Below are positions 12,659-25,532 of a stretch of 64,000 bases of DNA, one piece after another. Positions within the stretch are counted from its first letter, which is position 1, and each line of letters starts with the position of its first letter. The translations under genes were made by a program, and so were the position numbers. Where the stretch lies: positions 124,001 through 188,000 of the forward strand of contig CAMPDV010000382.1 in the NCBI GenBank assembly GCA_946699065.1. The letters are read 5' to 3'. The stretch is from Loxodes magnus (lineage: Eukaryota > Ciliophora > Karyorelictea > Loxodida > Loxodidae). Below the pieces are notes generated by a model. The model was not told the DNA's origin. It did no database searches and saw only the letters and a program-made list of their open reading frames with translations.

Positions 12659-14337
12659 ATGAACCTTCTTTATTTGAAGTCTAAATAGAAGAAAAAGTTT
12701 ATCTAATAAAAATTAAGTTAATTATCAATAATGATACTTCTTATTAAATACTTTTAGTTTATAGTGAAGCTATTTTTAGAACAGTCAAAGAACTTCTAAA
12801 TGTTCAGCATCTTCTTTTTTTAATTTGGTTATTAGAGTAAAGGAGTTTTGAAAAGAATTCATAATAGATGGCTTTTATTTACCTTTGGTTCTTAATTTAA
12901 ATTTCTATTAGATTCTTTTTAAATATATGCTAAAATTATTTAGGAACTAGCAAAGTAAGTTTATTTAGGTAGGTATTAATTTAAAAGATTGACTCCTTTT
13001 TATCATTATTGTTGATTGATTTAAACTCTAAGAATATATAACTAAAACTCTAATTATATTGATTTCAGTCCGTTTTTCATATTCATAGAAGCGAAATGCA
13101 AAACAAAAAAAGTACTATGTTTTAGTGACTATACTAATAGAAGATTAGTTTGATATTCCTAGCAATCATATTGCTTATACTGATAAAGATAATTAAATAC
13201 TTGAGAGTATTTTAATCTATTATTAGTCACCTTATTATCATTCCTCTTTCTACTTATAAAGTATAAAGTACTTATAAAAGCTTCAAGTTGCTTTTTCTCA
13301 AACTAGTCGTTTATCATATATTTCAATATTAATCAAATATTTATTAAGAAAAATATCTCAAGTTATATGAAAAGGATTTTCTAAGCTACAAAGAAACAAA
13401 AATATTTGAAATCTTAACTCTTGAGAAATATAAAAAGCCAGCAAAAAGCTGCATACTAAAATGTGACTCTAAACTCTGAAGAACATCCTAGAAAGGAATT
13501 TAGGGAGTCTTATATTAAATTTAACTGAATTTTGCACAAAAGAGTAGATATATTTTGAATATTTATTTAATAATTAATGAATTTTGTAAGTATAGTCAAG
13601 ATTTAAGATAGTATGAAAAAATAATTGAAAATCTAAATAAGAAAAAGAAATAGATTTAAAACTCACGTTAAAAGAGCAAGTTATAAATACTTTTGATAAG
13701 TTAACAATATTAATCTATCAACGATGATAATAATAAAAAAGCAATAAAGAAGCAATAGTAGCAAAATAACTAGAACTATAAAAGACCGAAGTACAATAAT
13801 AAATTAGCGATAAGAAGCAAATAAAGGAAATAAATACCAAAAAATTAAAAAAAGAGAGAAAAATAGTTTTTTTATAGAAGCATAAAAAATAAATTTAAAA
13901 ACTTTCTAATATTCTAAATAATTAATGAGCAAAAGATAGTAAGAAAAATAAATATTTAAGAAATAATACTGAAGGAATGTAATGAGAATCAAGAGATTTA
14001 AGTGCTAATTTTTCAGAATAGCTTAAAGAATAAAAATATAATTTTTGCTATCAATAAAAAACGCAAGTAGATTGTCCAATAAGTGAAAGCAACGATTAAA
14101 GACAATAATGTTTTTCTATTTTCGGAAAACTCAAAGGTAAGCTTCATGGGGATTTAATTATTTTCTAAAATACCAAAATTAAATGTTCTATATTACTCTT
14201 GTCAATAAAATGGAACTTATTTATTTACACTAATATTTTTAAAAAACTTAATGGTAATGTTAAATCTTAAAAATAGTAACGTGTAGTTATTTGAGGGTGA
14301 ATAGTTAATATCATATTACTATGTTAGTAAAAATTGA
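12659..14337 (+). CDS. hypothetical gene, exon structure only partly resolved
   Basis: Starts with ATG 12659 in a Lys/Gln-rich and aromatic segment. A 22-nt intron at 13119-13140 joins it to a second frame with clear acidic-polar character (IPSNHIAYTDKDNQILESI). Near 13330 the coding signal moves to a third frame (LYEKDFLSYKETKIFEILTLEKYKKPAKS) that stays open through NENQEIQVLIFQNSLKNKN to TGA 14335-14337; a later TGA at 14401 is possible. I could not find the second intron. No family recognised. The end is convergent with the next gene. Confidence 0.45.
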
Positions 14338-14544
14338 ATAAATAATAAATTATTTAAAAAATATTTAAATAGCTTATTAAGCAAGGTAAGTAGAATTTTG
14401 TGAATAGGTAATTTAATTTATACAATTTTCGTTTGGAAGTTAGAATAAAATAAATAGCTTTGGAATTTAAATTCAAATATTGGCAGAAATTAAAGGTGAA
14501 CCAATTAAATAAATTTAGATATTAAAATTATACAAATAATAATT

Positions 14545-17383
14545 TCAAAATTTAAGGGCTTCCATATTCATAACTTGGCATTTATTCTGAGATACTTTCT
14601 TCATCATAATCCATTTGAGTATCTATACTTTTGATTTAGTCGGAAATGATTGCTTCGAGTTTTGATAATAGAGTTTTATTCAAATTATGCTACTTTAAAA
14701 ACTTTTTAGCTACTTCATGTGCTTGATCTCCTACATAAATTACAATGTGTTCATTATGATTCGCTCCTAAATTTATATTTATATCAAGAATGGGTTTCTT
14801 TTCTGTAATTGGTATTTATAAGAGCTATTAATTTTAATTATTCTATGATTACTTTTAAATAGCTTAATCCTTTCTGTTTGAAATATTTTTTTAAACAATC
14901 TCTTTGAATTTTTTATTTTTGGTTGAGTGTTAACTTTATTTTTATTATTTACCAATAAAAGACCTATTAGGGCTTTTATTATCTATTTCATTATTACTTA
15001 TGTTAAGATTTTAACCCTAATAGCTAAGATCTAAGCTTTTATCAAGATATTCTTCAGTTTTTTTCCCCATGTATGGATATCCTTTATCTTGAAGAAGCTT
15101 TAGTTACTCACGTTAAATCCTTCCCTTTTGCATTCTTTCGAGTGAAGTATCAGCTCCTTTGATTAATTTCTATTATTCTTAGTTTTAGGGAGTATGACTT
15201 AAGTAACCTTTACGTATATTCTAATTTGGTTCTTACTCCTAATTGGTAAAAAGGATTTGCTAGTACTACTTGAATTTTTCATGAAGTTTTATCTTTTTTT
15301 CCAAGCATTTTTGATCTAATTCAACAGATTTTTGAAAGGAAAGCTTACGATCCATAAAATTAGTAGACTGATTTATCAACTCTTCCTTTTACTTTAAAAG
15401 TAAATATTATTTAGACCGAGAAATACTTTCATAAACATCAGGCTAGAAAGAATATTTTTCTAGATTCTCCCTTTCCTTTTTTTCTTTAGTCAAGCTCATC
15501 TTTTGATAATAGACTTATTTTTAAACATTGAGCTTATCTATTAAGTCATTTGTTTACTTAGGAGAGAGATATTTTTTACTTAAGTAATTTTTATTCTAGC
15601 TTTAAGAAATATCAGGTTGGAAGCCAGGTTATTAATTTCTACTTTGGAATAGAAGTTACTTCTTAATCTCCTGATTCTTCTTATAGTTAAAGTTTAAGAG
15701 TTTGAAGTTTTTTTATATTATTTGGTTATTTTTTTAAGAAATAACGAAAGTTTCATTATTGAAATACCCGTATTGCCTACCTTCTTTTTCATTTGGCTAG
15801 GTAGACATATTAATGTCTTAGCTAGTGTTGGCACTATTATCGCTTATTTCCTATAAGCTTATATCTTAACTTTAATTCGATTCTATATGGTTTGTGTTTT
15901 CATTTGGAAATATCCCCAAAATACACATTATAAAGTTTAGTAGATTTTAGTAAAGAATGCCAGTGTTATTTAAAGAAAGCTCTTTTCATATAGTGTTAAT
16001 AAGGTAATTTTCATTTGAAGGTTCTTAATTTTTCTCATTCAAAAAGCTCATTCTTTCCATAAGACTCTTGAACTAGTTGAAGTTCATTTTTTTATCTTTA
16101 TAAAATTCCCTTTCAAGCTCCATTATACCTTTATATTCCTACCTTAAATCAAATTCCACCTTTTTTCTAAGCAATTAGTTGCTTCGATAATTCATAAAGT
16201 TTTTAGCTTATGGTTTTACTATAATCTTGGACATTTCTAATCGCCTTAGAGCATCCTGATAAAGAAGGTTTTAGCTTTATTCTATTTAACTATCCTAATT
16301 AGAAATTATGTTTGGTTGTTCTGAAATATTTTCAACAGATTTAGCTAAATTTTAGCTTATTTTACTATGAAGTAGTTTTATTCCCTTATTTTTCTACAAT
16401 ATTTTTTCACTTCCTTTGCAAACTCAGGATGGCTCAAAAGAATAATCTTATTCATACTATTATAAGCTTTCGTCCTACTTGAGTTTTATTTTTTCTTCCT
16501 TCCTTTTTAAAAATTCATTTTACTTTTAAAGAAAAGCTACCAAATCTTTATCGGGCTTTTTAGATCCTTTTAGTACTTTAGTTTAGGCATTTTCTTTTGG
16601 TTATTTATTCTGCCCCTTTTTAGAAGTCATCTTCTGTTTTGCGTTTTCCACTGTTTGATATATTTTGTTAAATTTATTGAACTTTCTATCAGTGATAGAT
16701 TAACTACAGTCTTTCTCTTTTTTACCAAGTATAGCTTAGTTTTCTGGAAGTTCTTAGAATTATATATTTAAATTATTCTTCTATAATTTAGTAATAGGGA
16801 CATCATTGTTTTTTCTCTGTCTTTATGCCTAAGCAAATGAAAGATTTTTTTAGGATTTTTGATAATTAATATGTTTATGCTTTGTGGTAATTTGAGCATT
16901 GCTTGTACTTATGTTTAAAGAGCTGTTTGATTTGTTTATAACAGACCTGCATGTTAAATTTTAAGTCTATAATACTAAGGAGTTAAGTCTGTTTTAGTAA
17001 TTTGAGTAGATTTAGCCTTTTCCTTCTGAAATGTCGTTTAACTTTGCTTTAAATGGATGTTCCAGCTAATTAGGCTATTTCTAATATTTATTTGTCCCTT
17101 ATTAATTGGAATTTTAGTAATCTGCCTAGTAATGAGTATCTTCAGTCAAGTATACAGTAGATACCTTAATTTTCTTATTAGTAGTAATATTGTCTTTTGA
17201 TAATCTAGTAGTCTTTTACTCTTATTTAGTTAGCTAGCTTTTTACTTTTTCTTATAGCTTACTTGCTTTATCACTAGATCTTCCTTCTTACATCTATTGG
17301 GTATTGCTATCTCTCCCTTTTCTGGTATCGTTAATTTTTTGGTTTTAGTTTTTTTAAGTTTAGAAATAAGGTTAATTTTGCAT
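14545..17383 (-). CDS. Gln/Lys/Asn-rich protein with conserved C-terminal module, about 940 residues
   Basis: Single frame from ATG 17383, with no intron for over 900 codons and very few TGA. The N-terminal half is low-complexity (Gln, Lys, Asn, Ser, Thr). The region near residues 640-830 is helical and charged. The C-terminal 90 residues contain a compact module resembling ones in ciliate and flagellate proteins: LDINLGANHNEHIVIYVGDQ, then AHEVAKKFLKQHNL. The tail is acidic. The stop is uncertain: removing a 16-nt intron at 14559-14574 leads to TGA at 14545-14547, whereas unspliced the frame runs on. Function unknown; a ciliary or cytoskeletal role is only a guess. Confidence 0.72.
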
Positions 17384-17517
17384 ATGTTAAGGAATAATTA
17401 AATAGAAGAAGGGATTGAATAGTTATATATGGGAGTAGTTTAGTAGCAATTGCTTAATATAAGAAGTAAGACTTTATATTTAAGTACTTAAAGCTCTTCG
17501 TTTATTGATATTTAATA

Positions 17518-19383
17518 ATGGTTGAAGCTAGTCAACAAACTATTTCGGCTTAAGTCTTTAGTGAAGTTTAAAGACTTAATGACTTTCGCTTCTAGTTTAG
17601 CGATAAGTGGCTTGAAACCAATGCGCCAAAATAGGTTTTGATATAGGTAGCTCTGCATTTCTTTTCTTAGGTAGATATTAACTCTATTCAAAGCGCTGTT
17701 AATGAAATAGAAAAATTTGTTAAATCCTTACTTGAAGCAAAGTGTGCAGTGAATCCATAAGATACTTATAAAGCTTAAGTTTTAGATTAACTTATTTTGG
17801 AGTCAATAAGTCATTTCCGTTGGTACAAGAGTCTACTTACTTATCAAAGTGAACCAGAAAAGTTCTAGCAAATTTAATCTGCTTTCTTGAAATCCACTGT
17901 GAGTACATCAGAAGAGCCTATTAAAGTATATTGTAGCTAAGATAACTGGATTTGGTATGGAAATTAAGAGGCATCATATAGTTTAGCTACAATGCCCTAA
18001 GTACAGTTAGCTGCTTAAATTTTATTTGACTAGTAAAAGTAAAAAAAAATTGGAGTTGTTGCAGCAGGACCTGCTGGAACTGGTAAAACTGAAACTTTTA
18101 AATATATTGGAGCTAGACTTGGATATGATTTCATTGTAATTAACTGCTCTGATGAATTTGAAATTCAATAAATAGCGCATAGTATAGAAGAGGCTTTTGC
18201 ATAAGGAAATTCTGTTATTTTTGATGAATTTAATAGATGTTCAATTGAAACTGCAGAAGGACTTACAAGCCTAATGTAAGAACTTTAAGCTATTAAATAG
18301 AAATTTACTTTACCTCTCTAAGCAAACGAAAGAAATACTACTCAAACTGGACAATTCAATGGTCATGAGATAACCATCAAAGCCTCTTCTATGATTATTT
18401 TGACTGTAAATCCTGGATACTAAGGTAGAACTGAAGTACCAAAAGAATTTTACGAGTTTTGCTCAAGAATGGAATTTTTAACTCCATAATTAGAGCTGCT
18501 AATTCCAGCTGTAATAGCACAATAAGGAATTTGTAATGATATATAGTAAATAGAGAATTTAGGTCCAAAATTAATTGGAGTATTTAATAATTTGAAAGAA
18601 AGAGCATCTAAGTAAAGTTGGTATGACTTTGGATTAAGAGCTTATATGTAGATTATTAAGATTGCTTAAACTATCAAGAAACACGAAAAAATAGAAAGTG
18701 TAGAAGAAATATTTTTATTAGCCATTGCTATGAAATATTAAGTTTTGCTGGTATAGTAAGATATTCCCATTTTTGTAGAAGTTCTTAATTCTTAATTCCC
18801 TAATGCATAAGAGTTTATTCTGAACTATCGAAAATCAAAACTTGAATAGCCTGCTGTTCAGGAAAAAATAAAGAACGCTTTTGCTGAAGCTTAACTTCCT
18901 CTTCCTTTAGATATAGTTGGAGATTAATTACTCTTAAAGGCTTCTTATATTGCTAAGGTTTAAAATATAGGAACAGGAGTTTTGCTTTATGGAGACTATT
19001 AAAAATCAGATTAACTCTTGAACTTAAGTTCTAAACTTGTGAAATAACTTTCAGGCTCAGATATCGTTTTACATGATCCCATCGATTTTGATAGTTAAAA
19101 TTATGAATAATTATACGAATAACCAGGTTCCATTGTTAACACCACATAGTAAGCAGTTGAAGATTAATCAGGAAAGTTGCACTGGATTTTTTTAAAAGGA
19201 GCAATACATGCTAATAAAATAGAGAATCTAAATACAGTTCTTGATGCTAATCAAGTTCTATTTCTTAATAATGGATAAAGAATTAATATTCCTAACAATG
19301 TTAAATTCATCTTTCAGACTAATAACTTAGATATGGCAAGTCCAGCTTTCATTTCAAGAGTAGTTTTCGTGAATGCTGAATGA
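17518..19383 (+). CDS. short dynein heavy-chain-like protein (AAA1 plus degenerate AAA2)
   Basis: 621 residues, while dynein heavy chains are about 4000-4600. Residues 1-150 match the end of the dynein linker. AAA1 is intact, with Walker A GPAGTGKTE near residue 186, Walker B SVIFDEFNRCS and NPGYQGRTEVP. AAA2 is recognisable (residues about 470-620, ENLNTVLDANQVLFLNNGQRI and MASPAFISRVVF), but its P-loop is replaced by YGDYQKSDQL and the LDG position reads LKG, so nucleotide binding there is doubtful. The frame ends at TGA 19381-19383, exactly after AAA2, and the following DNA has no dynein sequence. There is no AAA3-AAA6, stalk or microtubule-binding domain. It is either a stand-alone dynein-related ATPase or a truncated copy. 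Confidence 0.85.
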
Positions 19384-19627
19384 AGTTGATAAGAACAATA
19401 GATAATTTTTAATAATTAGTATTTTAAAATAGTTTATATATATATGTATATTTGGTATATACGTTAGTAATGGTCAGTATCTAAAATGATAGTATAAATA
19501 GTGTAGTATATAAGTTAGGGCTAATAGTTATTTCTATAACTGCTATAAATATCTTTACTTTATTTCTATTATTCTTTTATACCCGCCAAATCTATATTTA
19601 AATTAAGATTGTTTGCTATAATAGGAA

Positions 19628-21288
19628 ATGAATAAATCAGCTTTAGATTAGATATTCATGAATGAGGAAACTGCTAATGTGAGGGGTCTGAATTCGTTTC
19701 TAAAGGGATAGAATATATAGAACTAGTTTAAAAAAAGAGAGGAGTTTTAGATTTAAATACGCAAAAGTCATAGATTTGAGTAGCATAATAAAAGGAGAGC
19801 TATTAATTAAATGGCTCCAGCAAGCTAGCAGGATAAGTTTGTGCAAATAGGAAAATTTATAATTCATCATGCTATCTTAGAATAGAATCTAATGCTAAGA
19901 GATTAAAATGATAGTTTAAGCTCAAAGATTAGGGAAGTTCTAAAATTGATGAAAGTAGAAAATCAAAAACTAAACATTCCTCTTTTATGTCTATAGTCTA
20001 TAAGATGGATGGTAAGCACAAACGAAGAACCAGAATGAAAGGCTTTTATTGAAGCTGGAGTGATTAATGAGTTGGCTAAATGGCTTAATCTAGAATATTC
20101 AGACAATATATTGTATGAAGTAACTTGAATTTTATAAAATTTGGCTTCAGGAGCTTCTTAGCTGACAGAGATAATAGTTAAAGAAGGTATTGTGGATGGT
20201 TTAATATAAATTCTGAAATCGTAAAAGAAAATAAATGTAAAGGAGTAAAGTTTATAAGCTTTAGCTAATATAGCTGGAGATTAAATCTAATTTAGAAATT
20301 TAGTACTTAGCAAAAATATTGATACTATAGTATCAAGTCTAATGCAAAACCAGAATTCAGATTCTTAAATGGCCTCACTTATAGCGTGACTAACCTCTAA
20401 TTTTACTATTGGAAAAGAAAAGCCTGATTTTCATAAGTTGAAAGGTTTTATTCCAATTTTGAGTAAAATACTTAAAGAAACTAAGAAGGAAGAGATAATA
20501 TTGGAAATAATGCTATTTACTAGTAGGTTTAGTGATATGGGAAAGTGTGCAATTGATGTAATATTAAGCTAAGATATGCATAAAACTATCATAGGGTAGC
20601 TAAGTAGTCAGAATTACAACATTTTAGAAGTTACTTTAAAAGCATGTGGTAACTTAATATGTGGAGATGATGATTAAACTCAAGAAATGATTAACTCTAA
20701 TTTATTGTCGTTTCTAAAGCCATTAGTTAAGCATAATTCTACTTTTATAATTAAGGAAGCAATGTGAATCTTCAGTAATATAGCAGCTGGGACTGTAAAT
20801 TAAATTGAAGAGATGCTTACTTAGAATATTTTTTAGGATATTCTTGATATGCTTACCAATGTTAGTCCTAAAGTAAGCTTTAATTTCAGATTTAGATTGA
20901 GTGTGCTTATGCCTTGTAAAACGTAACAGCAGGTGCTGATGAGAAGCAGATGTTTAAGCTTATTAATCTTGACATATTACAAAGAATGAAAGTTTTTCTA
21001 TCTGAGATAAAAGATAAAAAGATACTCTTAATTTTAATGTAGTGTCTAAGGAATCTGTTTAAATTTGGATCTCAAGTATAAGCTGAAGGAATAAATAAAA
21101 TACTTGTAGACTTTGACTAAATAGGAGGCACTGAGGTTTTAGAGCAACTATAAAATCATTAAAGTTCCTAAATTTATAGTGAAGCTGCTTTAATAATTGA
21201 ATAGTTTTACGGTATTTAGGAAAGCTAAGTCATTGGAAACACTTCAGCTAATTTAGATATTCCACAGAATGGATTTTGCTTTTCATGA
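19628..21288 (+). CDS. importin alpha (karyopherin alpha)
   Basis: Adaptor that binds classical nuclear localisation signals and importin beta. Residues about 30-60 form a basic importin-beta-binding domain (FKKREEFQIQIRKSHRFEQ, NKRRAI). Armadillo repeats follow, with the Trp/Asn pairs of the NLS groove, for example VTWILQNLASG, SLIAWLTSNF and AMWIFSNIAAG; several of these Trp are TGA. One intron at 20873-20889 (17 nt) restores the frame into IECAYALQNVTAG. Total 548 codons including TGA 21286-21288. Length (547) is typical of the family. Ciliates usually have several importin alphas, so the exact paralogue is not assigned. Confidence 0.93.
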
Positions 21289-21869
21289 GTTAGATTTTAA
21301 AAACATTGTTTAACCATAAGTATATTCATATTAGCTATCTCCTTAATAGATTAACTATATTTCTTGTATTTTATTTAATCCTCTAATTTGCTTCATTTTA
21401 GTTTCCAAAATGAATTAGAAATTTTTATAATAAATTTAACTTTTTAATTAAATAGTCTTTAAATGAATAAACTTTATGAAGCATATTAGCTGTACTTTTT
21501 GCACTTTCTTACTAAAATTATACAAATAATTTGATTAATTAAGAAAATAAGATTTATGGATATATTTAGTGATAAACTGATTAAATATAATAGCAAAGTA
21601 GTATTTGATTAATATGTTCTATTTAATTAAAGAATTAAAACATTTCTGCTTTTAATTTAAATGATAATTTGATAGTTAATTATCACTTTTATTACTTAGT
21701 AATAGCTTGGTTAAAGATGTGATATAAGTAACTTAGTTGCTTTTATATATGTCTATACAGTTTATTTTCTCAAATCTTGATTTAAGGAATTCAGAAAATC
21801 TTAGATATAACTTCTAGAACCTTAAACTATAACTATATTTGCTTTAGTCGCTTTTAGTGAAATTATTTG

Positions 21870-23123
21870 ATGTTTATAAGTATTAAATTAAGCTTTCTTA
21901 TAAGGGAATTTAAGTTCTAGATCAAAGTAACTATCAATGAAATAATTTTTTCTCCTTTTTATTATCTTGAAAGGAAATTAGAAATGACTGTGAAGTAATA
22001 TCATCAAGTTTGAAGTTTCTCAAATATCTTTGATTAGATAAACGGGAAAAATTATTTCTTCCTAACTGATCATCTAAAGTAAAGCTAAACTAGCAGTAAA
22101 ATAGTTAAAATCCAGGGCTTTTTAGAAGATCTTAATAATAGATTATATCAGAAGAAGCCATTCTAAGTAATTAAAAGGTTCTTTATCTAAGCTATTAACA
22201 AATTCTTTCTACAATAATAAACTAACTATTCTACCTAATATCCAAGAGTTTAATCAAGCCTTTACTATTTTCTTATTAAGAAAAAATATTAAAAGCAAGG
22301 AATTATCAAAAGAAACACTACTAAGTTTCTTTTTCTCTTCATGTTGAATTATAAATAAAAGCTAGAGCTTCATTTGGCAATATTAACAGTAGAATTTTAA
22401 AAAGCTGGATTATAAGCTAATGTCCTATCTTTAATAGTTTTAACTATTGCGATTAAATCTTTTAATCACTAATTTTAACTAACTGGCAATATTTTATAGT
22501 GCTTCAGATCTTATAATACTGGTATTTTAGCTTAAAAAATTTCATACTATTAGGAGAATAAAGTGATGCAACCTAACCATTATAATAATTTGTAAATTAA
22601 TAAGGTAGAATATCTTAAATAAGAGCTATCTCATATACATTAGCTTCAGTTTACTATTAGATGTGATAAGTAAGCTGATATAATAGAGAGAAATTGTTAG
22701 ACCATTTATAGTTTATAATTATCAACTTAACTAGCTTATTATAATTTATGCTTAGAAGCATTCTAATCCTTGTATGTAACAAAATAGATATTAGATCAAA
22801 GTAATTGGATAAAGCAGTTTTAAATCCACTAGCTTTAGATTTTCTAAGCACTTTGGTATTTATTATAATATCTTACTTCAAAGCTACAACTATCCTATTA
22901 TAATATTGGAGCTAGAAATGAAGCTAACAATATAGATTATTCAGGTTAGATTAAGGTAAAAGGATTAAATTATCTTTAAAGCTATTTAAAGGAAGGAGTA
23001 TTTATATAAGAATTGACTACTAAATACATAAAAACAACCATAAAAGGAAGTTTACTAATCTACATTTGGTTGCTTATTCAGCTTAGCTGTATTATAATTA
23101 AATAGATTGCTATGTAAGTCTGA
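21870..23123 (+). CDS. hypothetical protein, about 417 residues
   Basis: Open from ATG 21870 to TGA 23121-23123 with essentially one internal TGA. It looks helical and Gln-rich, with Cys and His scattered (RCDKQADIIERNCQ, LYYFLIKKKYQKQ). No domain recognised. The 580 bases between importin alpha and this start contain another open plus-strand frame from ATG 21556 (MDIFSDKLIKYNSK...), so an upstream exon is possible. The gene ends about 100 bases before the next same-strand start. Confidence 0.5.
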
Positions 23124-23227
23124 TAGCAAGGAAATTAGCTAGTAATGAGTAGGGATGGAAGTTGAAGGATTATAAAGCTATTTTTATTGGTAATTAAACT
23201 GAATTAGCTAGCCCTTTTATTAAATAA

Positions 23228-24892
23228 ATGCAGGAGTTTTCATGTAAATTGGGATTACATCTGCTTTGAAAAGAAAACGGCCCTCATCTTAAAATAAACT
23301 TACCTGATAGCTCTTTAATTTATAAAGGAACTCTTATTTCCTGATTCTTTACAGGTAAAAACGGTCTAGTTCTAAAGCATAAAATAGATTACACGAGCTT
23401 AGAAAAAATAAAAGCATAGTATGAAGATAGCCAATACATATGTGAGCCTATAGTAGCTGTTAAGAAATATATAGGACCAGATCGCTTTGCTATTGATTCT
23501 AATTTCGAATTACTTCTAAAAGACGACCTTGATTAACTTATAACCAGTCTACAGAATAAAGTGGATAAGTCTCATTTTATTCTGTAATAATTCATTCCTC
23601 CCTATGAAGACAGAAGACTAATCGCTTCTTATATTCTAAACGGAACTAAAGAAGAATTTCACCTTGAAACGAAAAGGTATTCTGACATATATCTATTAAA
23701 GGGGGGACTTTCTTCTATAGATTATGTTCCTAAAACTACTGCTTAAGGAGTTTCTCTTGATCTTTATTCAAAGATTTAGAAAAAAACCTTCGAAGTAGCT
23801 CGATATATATCTGAATAACATTGCAAAGTAGATGGACTTCTTTTAGAATGGATTTAGAATTCTGAAGAAACTCTTTGGTTACATGATATAATTAGCATGA
23901 CGCTTAACGAATAATATGCCATTAGATTCAAACCTCAATGGAAAAAAAATCCTGTTCTAGCATATAAGCGTAAACCTATATCTACAGGAACCAAATTCAT
24001 CATTTCCCCTAAAAGTAAAATAAATCCTGTACTACATTCTTAAAACCAGCCATTGACCTATACAAGGGGAGGGTTTTTAATAATGAAAAATGAAAGATGG
24101 GAAGAGCATATTGCTAAACTACCAGCAAAAGAAATACTCCTAGGATAGTTTGGAAATGATTCTTCTTTTCAAAAACTTGAACCTTCATCTAAACCCACTT
24201 TGAAGACTTAGAAATAAAGCATTATAAATGAAGAATCAGAAATGACACCTTCTGCTAAAAGACCTAAAAGCGCCTTCCAGCACAGTGCAAGATCTTATAC
24301 TTCCAGGCCTTAGTCTGCAGTTTCACATAGACCAAAAGCATATCAAACAGAAAGAGAATGCAGACCAAATATAATGGCTGATATAATTTTTAAATACTAA
24401 AGCGCATTAGAAAACATAGCAGGCAAAGAAGTTCAGATAACAGAACTGAACAACGAAGTTTAGACCTTAAAAGAAAGAATAAGAGTATTAGAGGAAAACG
24501 AAAAGTAGAAAAGATAGGTTCATATGAATTAACTAGAAACTATAAATACAGTTTGAGAAAACAAAATGGCTTCTTTATTTGTTGGATTAAATGAGAGACA
24601 TAATATAGAAGTAGATAAGCTTTTAAAATAGCTTGAATAAACTAAGCAATAATTAACTGAAACTTAATCTAAGTGCGAAATTCTATTCAACAAGTTTGAC
24701 AAAGCAGACTGCCAACGAATAAGATTCTAAAATTATGTTGAAAAAGTAAATGAAAAAATTTATGTCAAGAAAACAGAAAAAGGAATATAGGTTTAGGATG
24801 GAGTCGATTACGGTTGCACTAGTAAGAAAACAGGAAGAGGATGGAAAATAGAAGAGAGATAGGACTTGATGGCAAATAAAATTTTTAAATGA
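23228..24892 (+). CDS. unrecognised ciliate protein with C-terminal coiled coil, 554 residues
   Basis: Continuous frame from ATG 23228 to TGA 24890-24892. The first 300 residues look globular (IGPDRFAIDSNFELLLKDD, FIPPYEDRRLIASYILNG, LKGGLSSIDYVPK). A Ser/Pro/Lys/Arg-rich linker follows (residues about 330-400), then a coiled coil (IAGKEVQITELNNEVQTLKE...). The reading frame is also open and protein-like for about 50 codons before the ATG but has no start there, so a spliced 5' exon cannot be excluded. Base composition is less AT-rich than the surroundings, as expected of a true gene. Function unknown; a cytoskeletal or ciliary role is a guess. Confidence 0.82.
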
Positions 24893-25532
24893 TTATTGTT
24901 TGAGTATATTAATTTCTGAGATCTATTTAAAAATCATCTCAATTCATCTTTTATTTATAATTACCTTAATAACTTACTTAATCCAACTTTATTAGATGCA
25001 TCTGTTCTAGTTAAATAATCATATACAAGCATAATTTTTGACTTATTTTTGTTAAATAAATCAGCTTTCTTTCTTTTGAAATTTGAGGTTATAACTTAAC
25101 ACAAATTATGAATTAGCTATATGGTTTTGTTTTATCTTTCTATTTTTTAAATTATGCTTATATAGTTAAAAATGTGATTTGATGCTTCAATATTAAAAAA
25201 TACTATTTGATGCCTATATAAAATGGAAGCTTATGCTAATGATATTTATATATCTTATAATTGAATAGCCTTGCTTATTTAAAACTTAATCTAGCAATGA
25301 AAGTTTTATCCATTTCTAAATGCTTAAACTATATAATCCTTATTTCAACTTTTAGAACTTCTAACCTTTCCACTCTGATCTAAATTAGCATTTAATAATT
25401 GCATAGAAAGAGCATAAACTAACTAATGAAAATGCTATTTTCAATATTTTTCCTGTAGTGATAGAGAGTGATAGTTGATGGCTAATAGAGTTAAAAGTAT
25501 TTAAATTAAAAGAATATTAAGGTATTTTAGGT
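24893..25532. other. convergent intergenic region with one possible small ORF
   Basis: Lies between the 3' ends of two convergent genes. A plus-strand frame from ATG 25223 to TGA 25469-25471 (82 codons) starts MEAYANDIYISYNW. It contains four TGA-Trp codons, which is high, so I do not count it as a real gene. Nothing else recognised. Confidence 0.3.
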
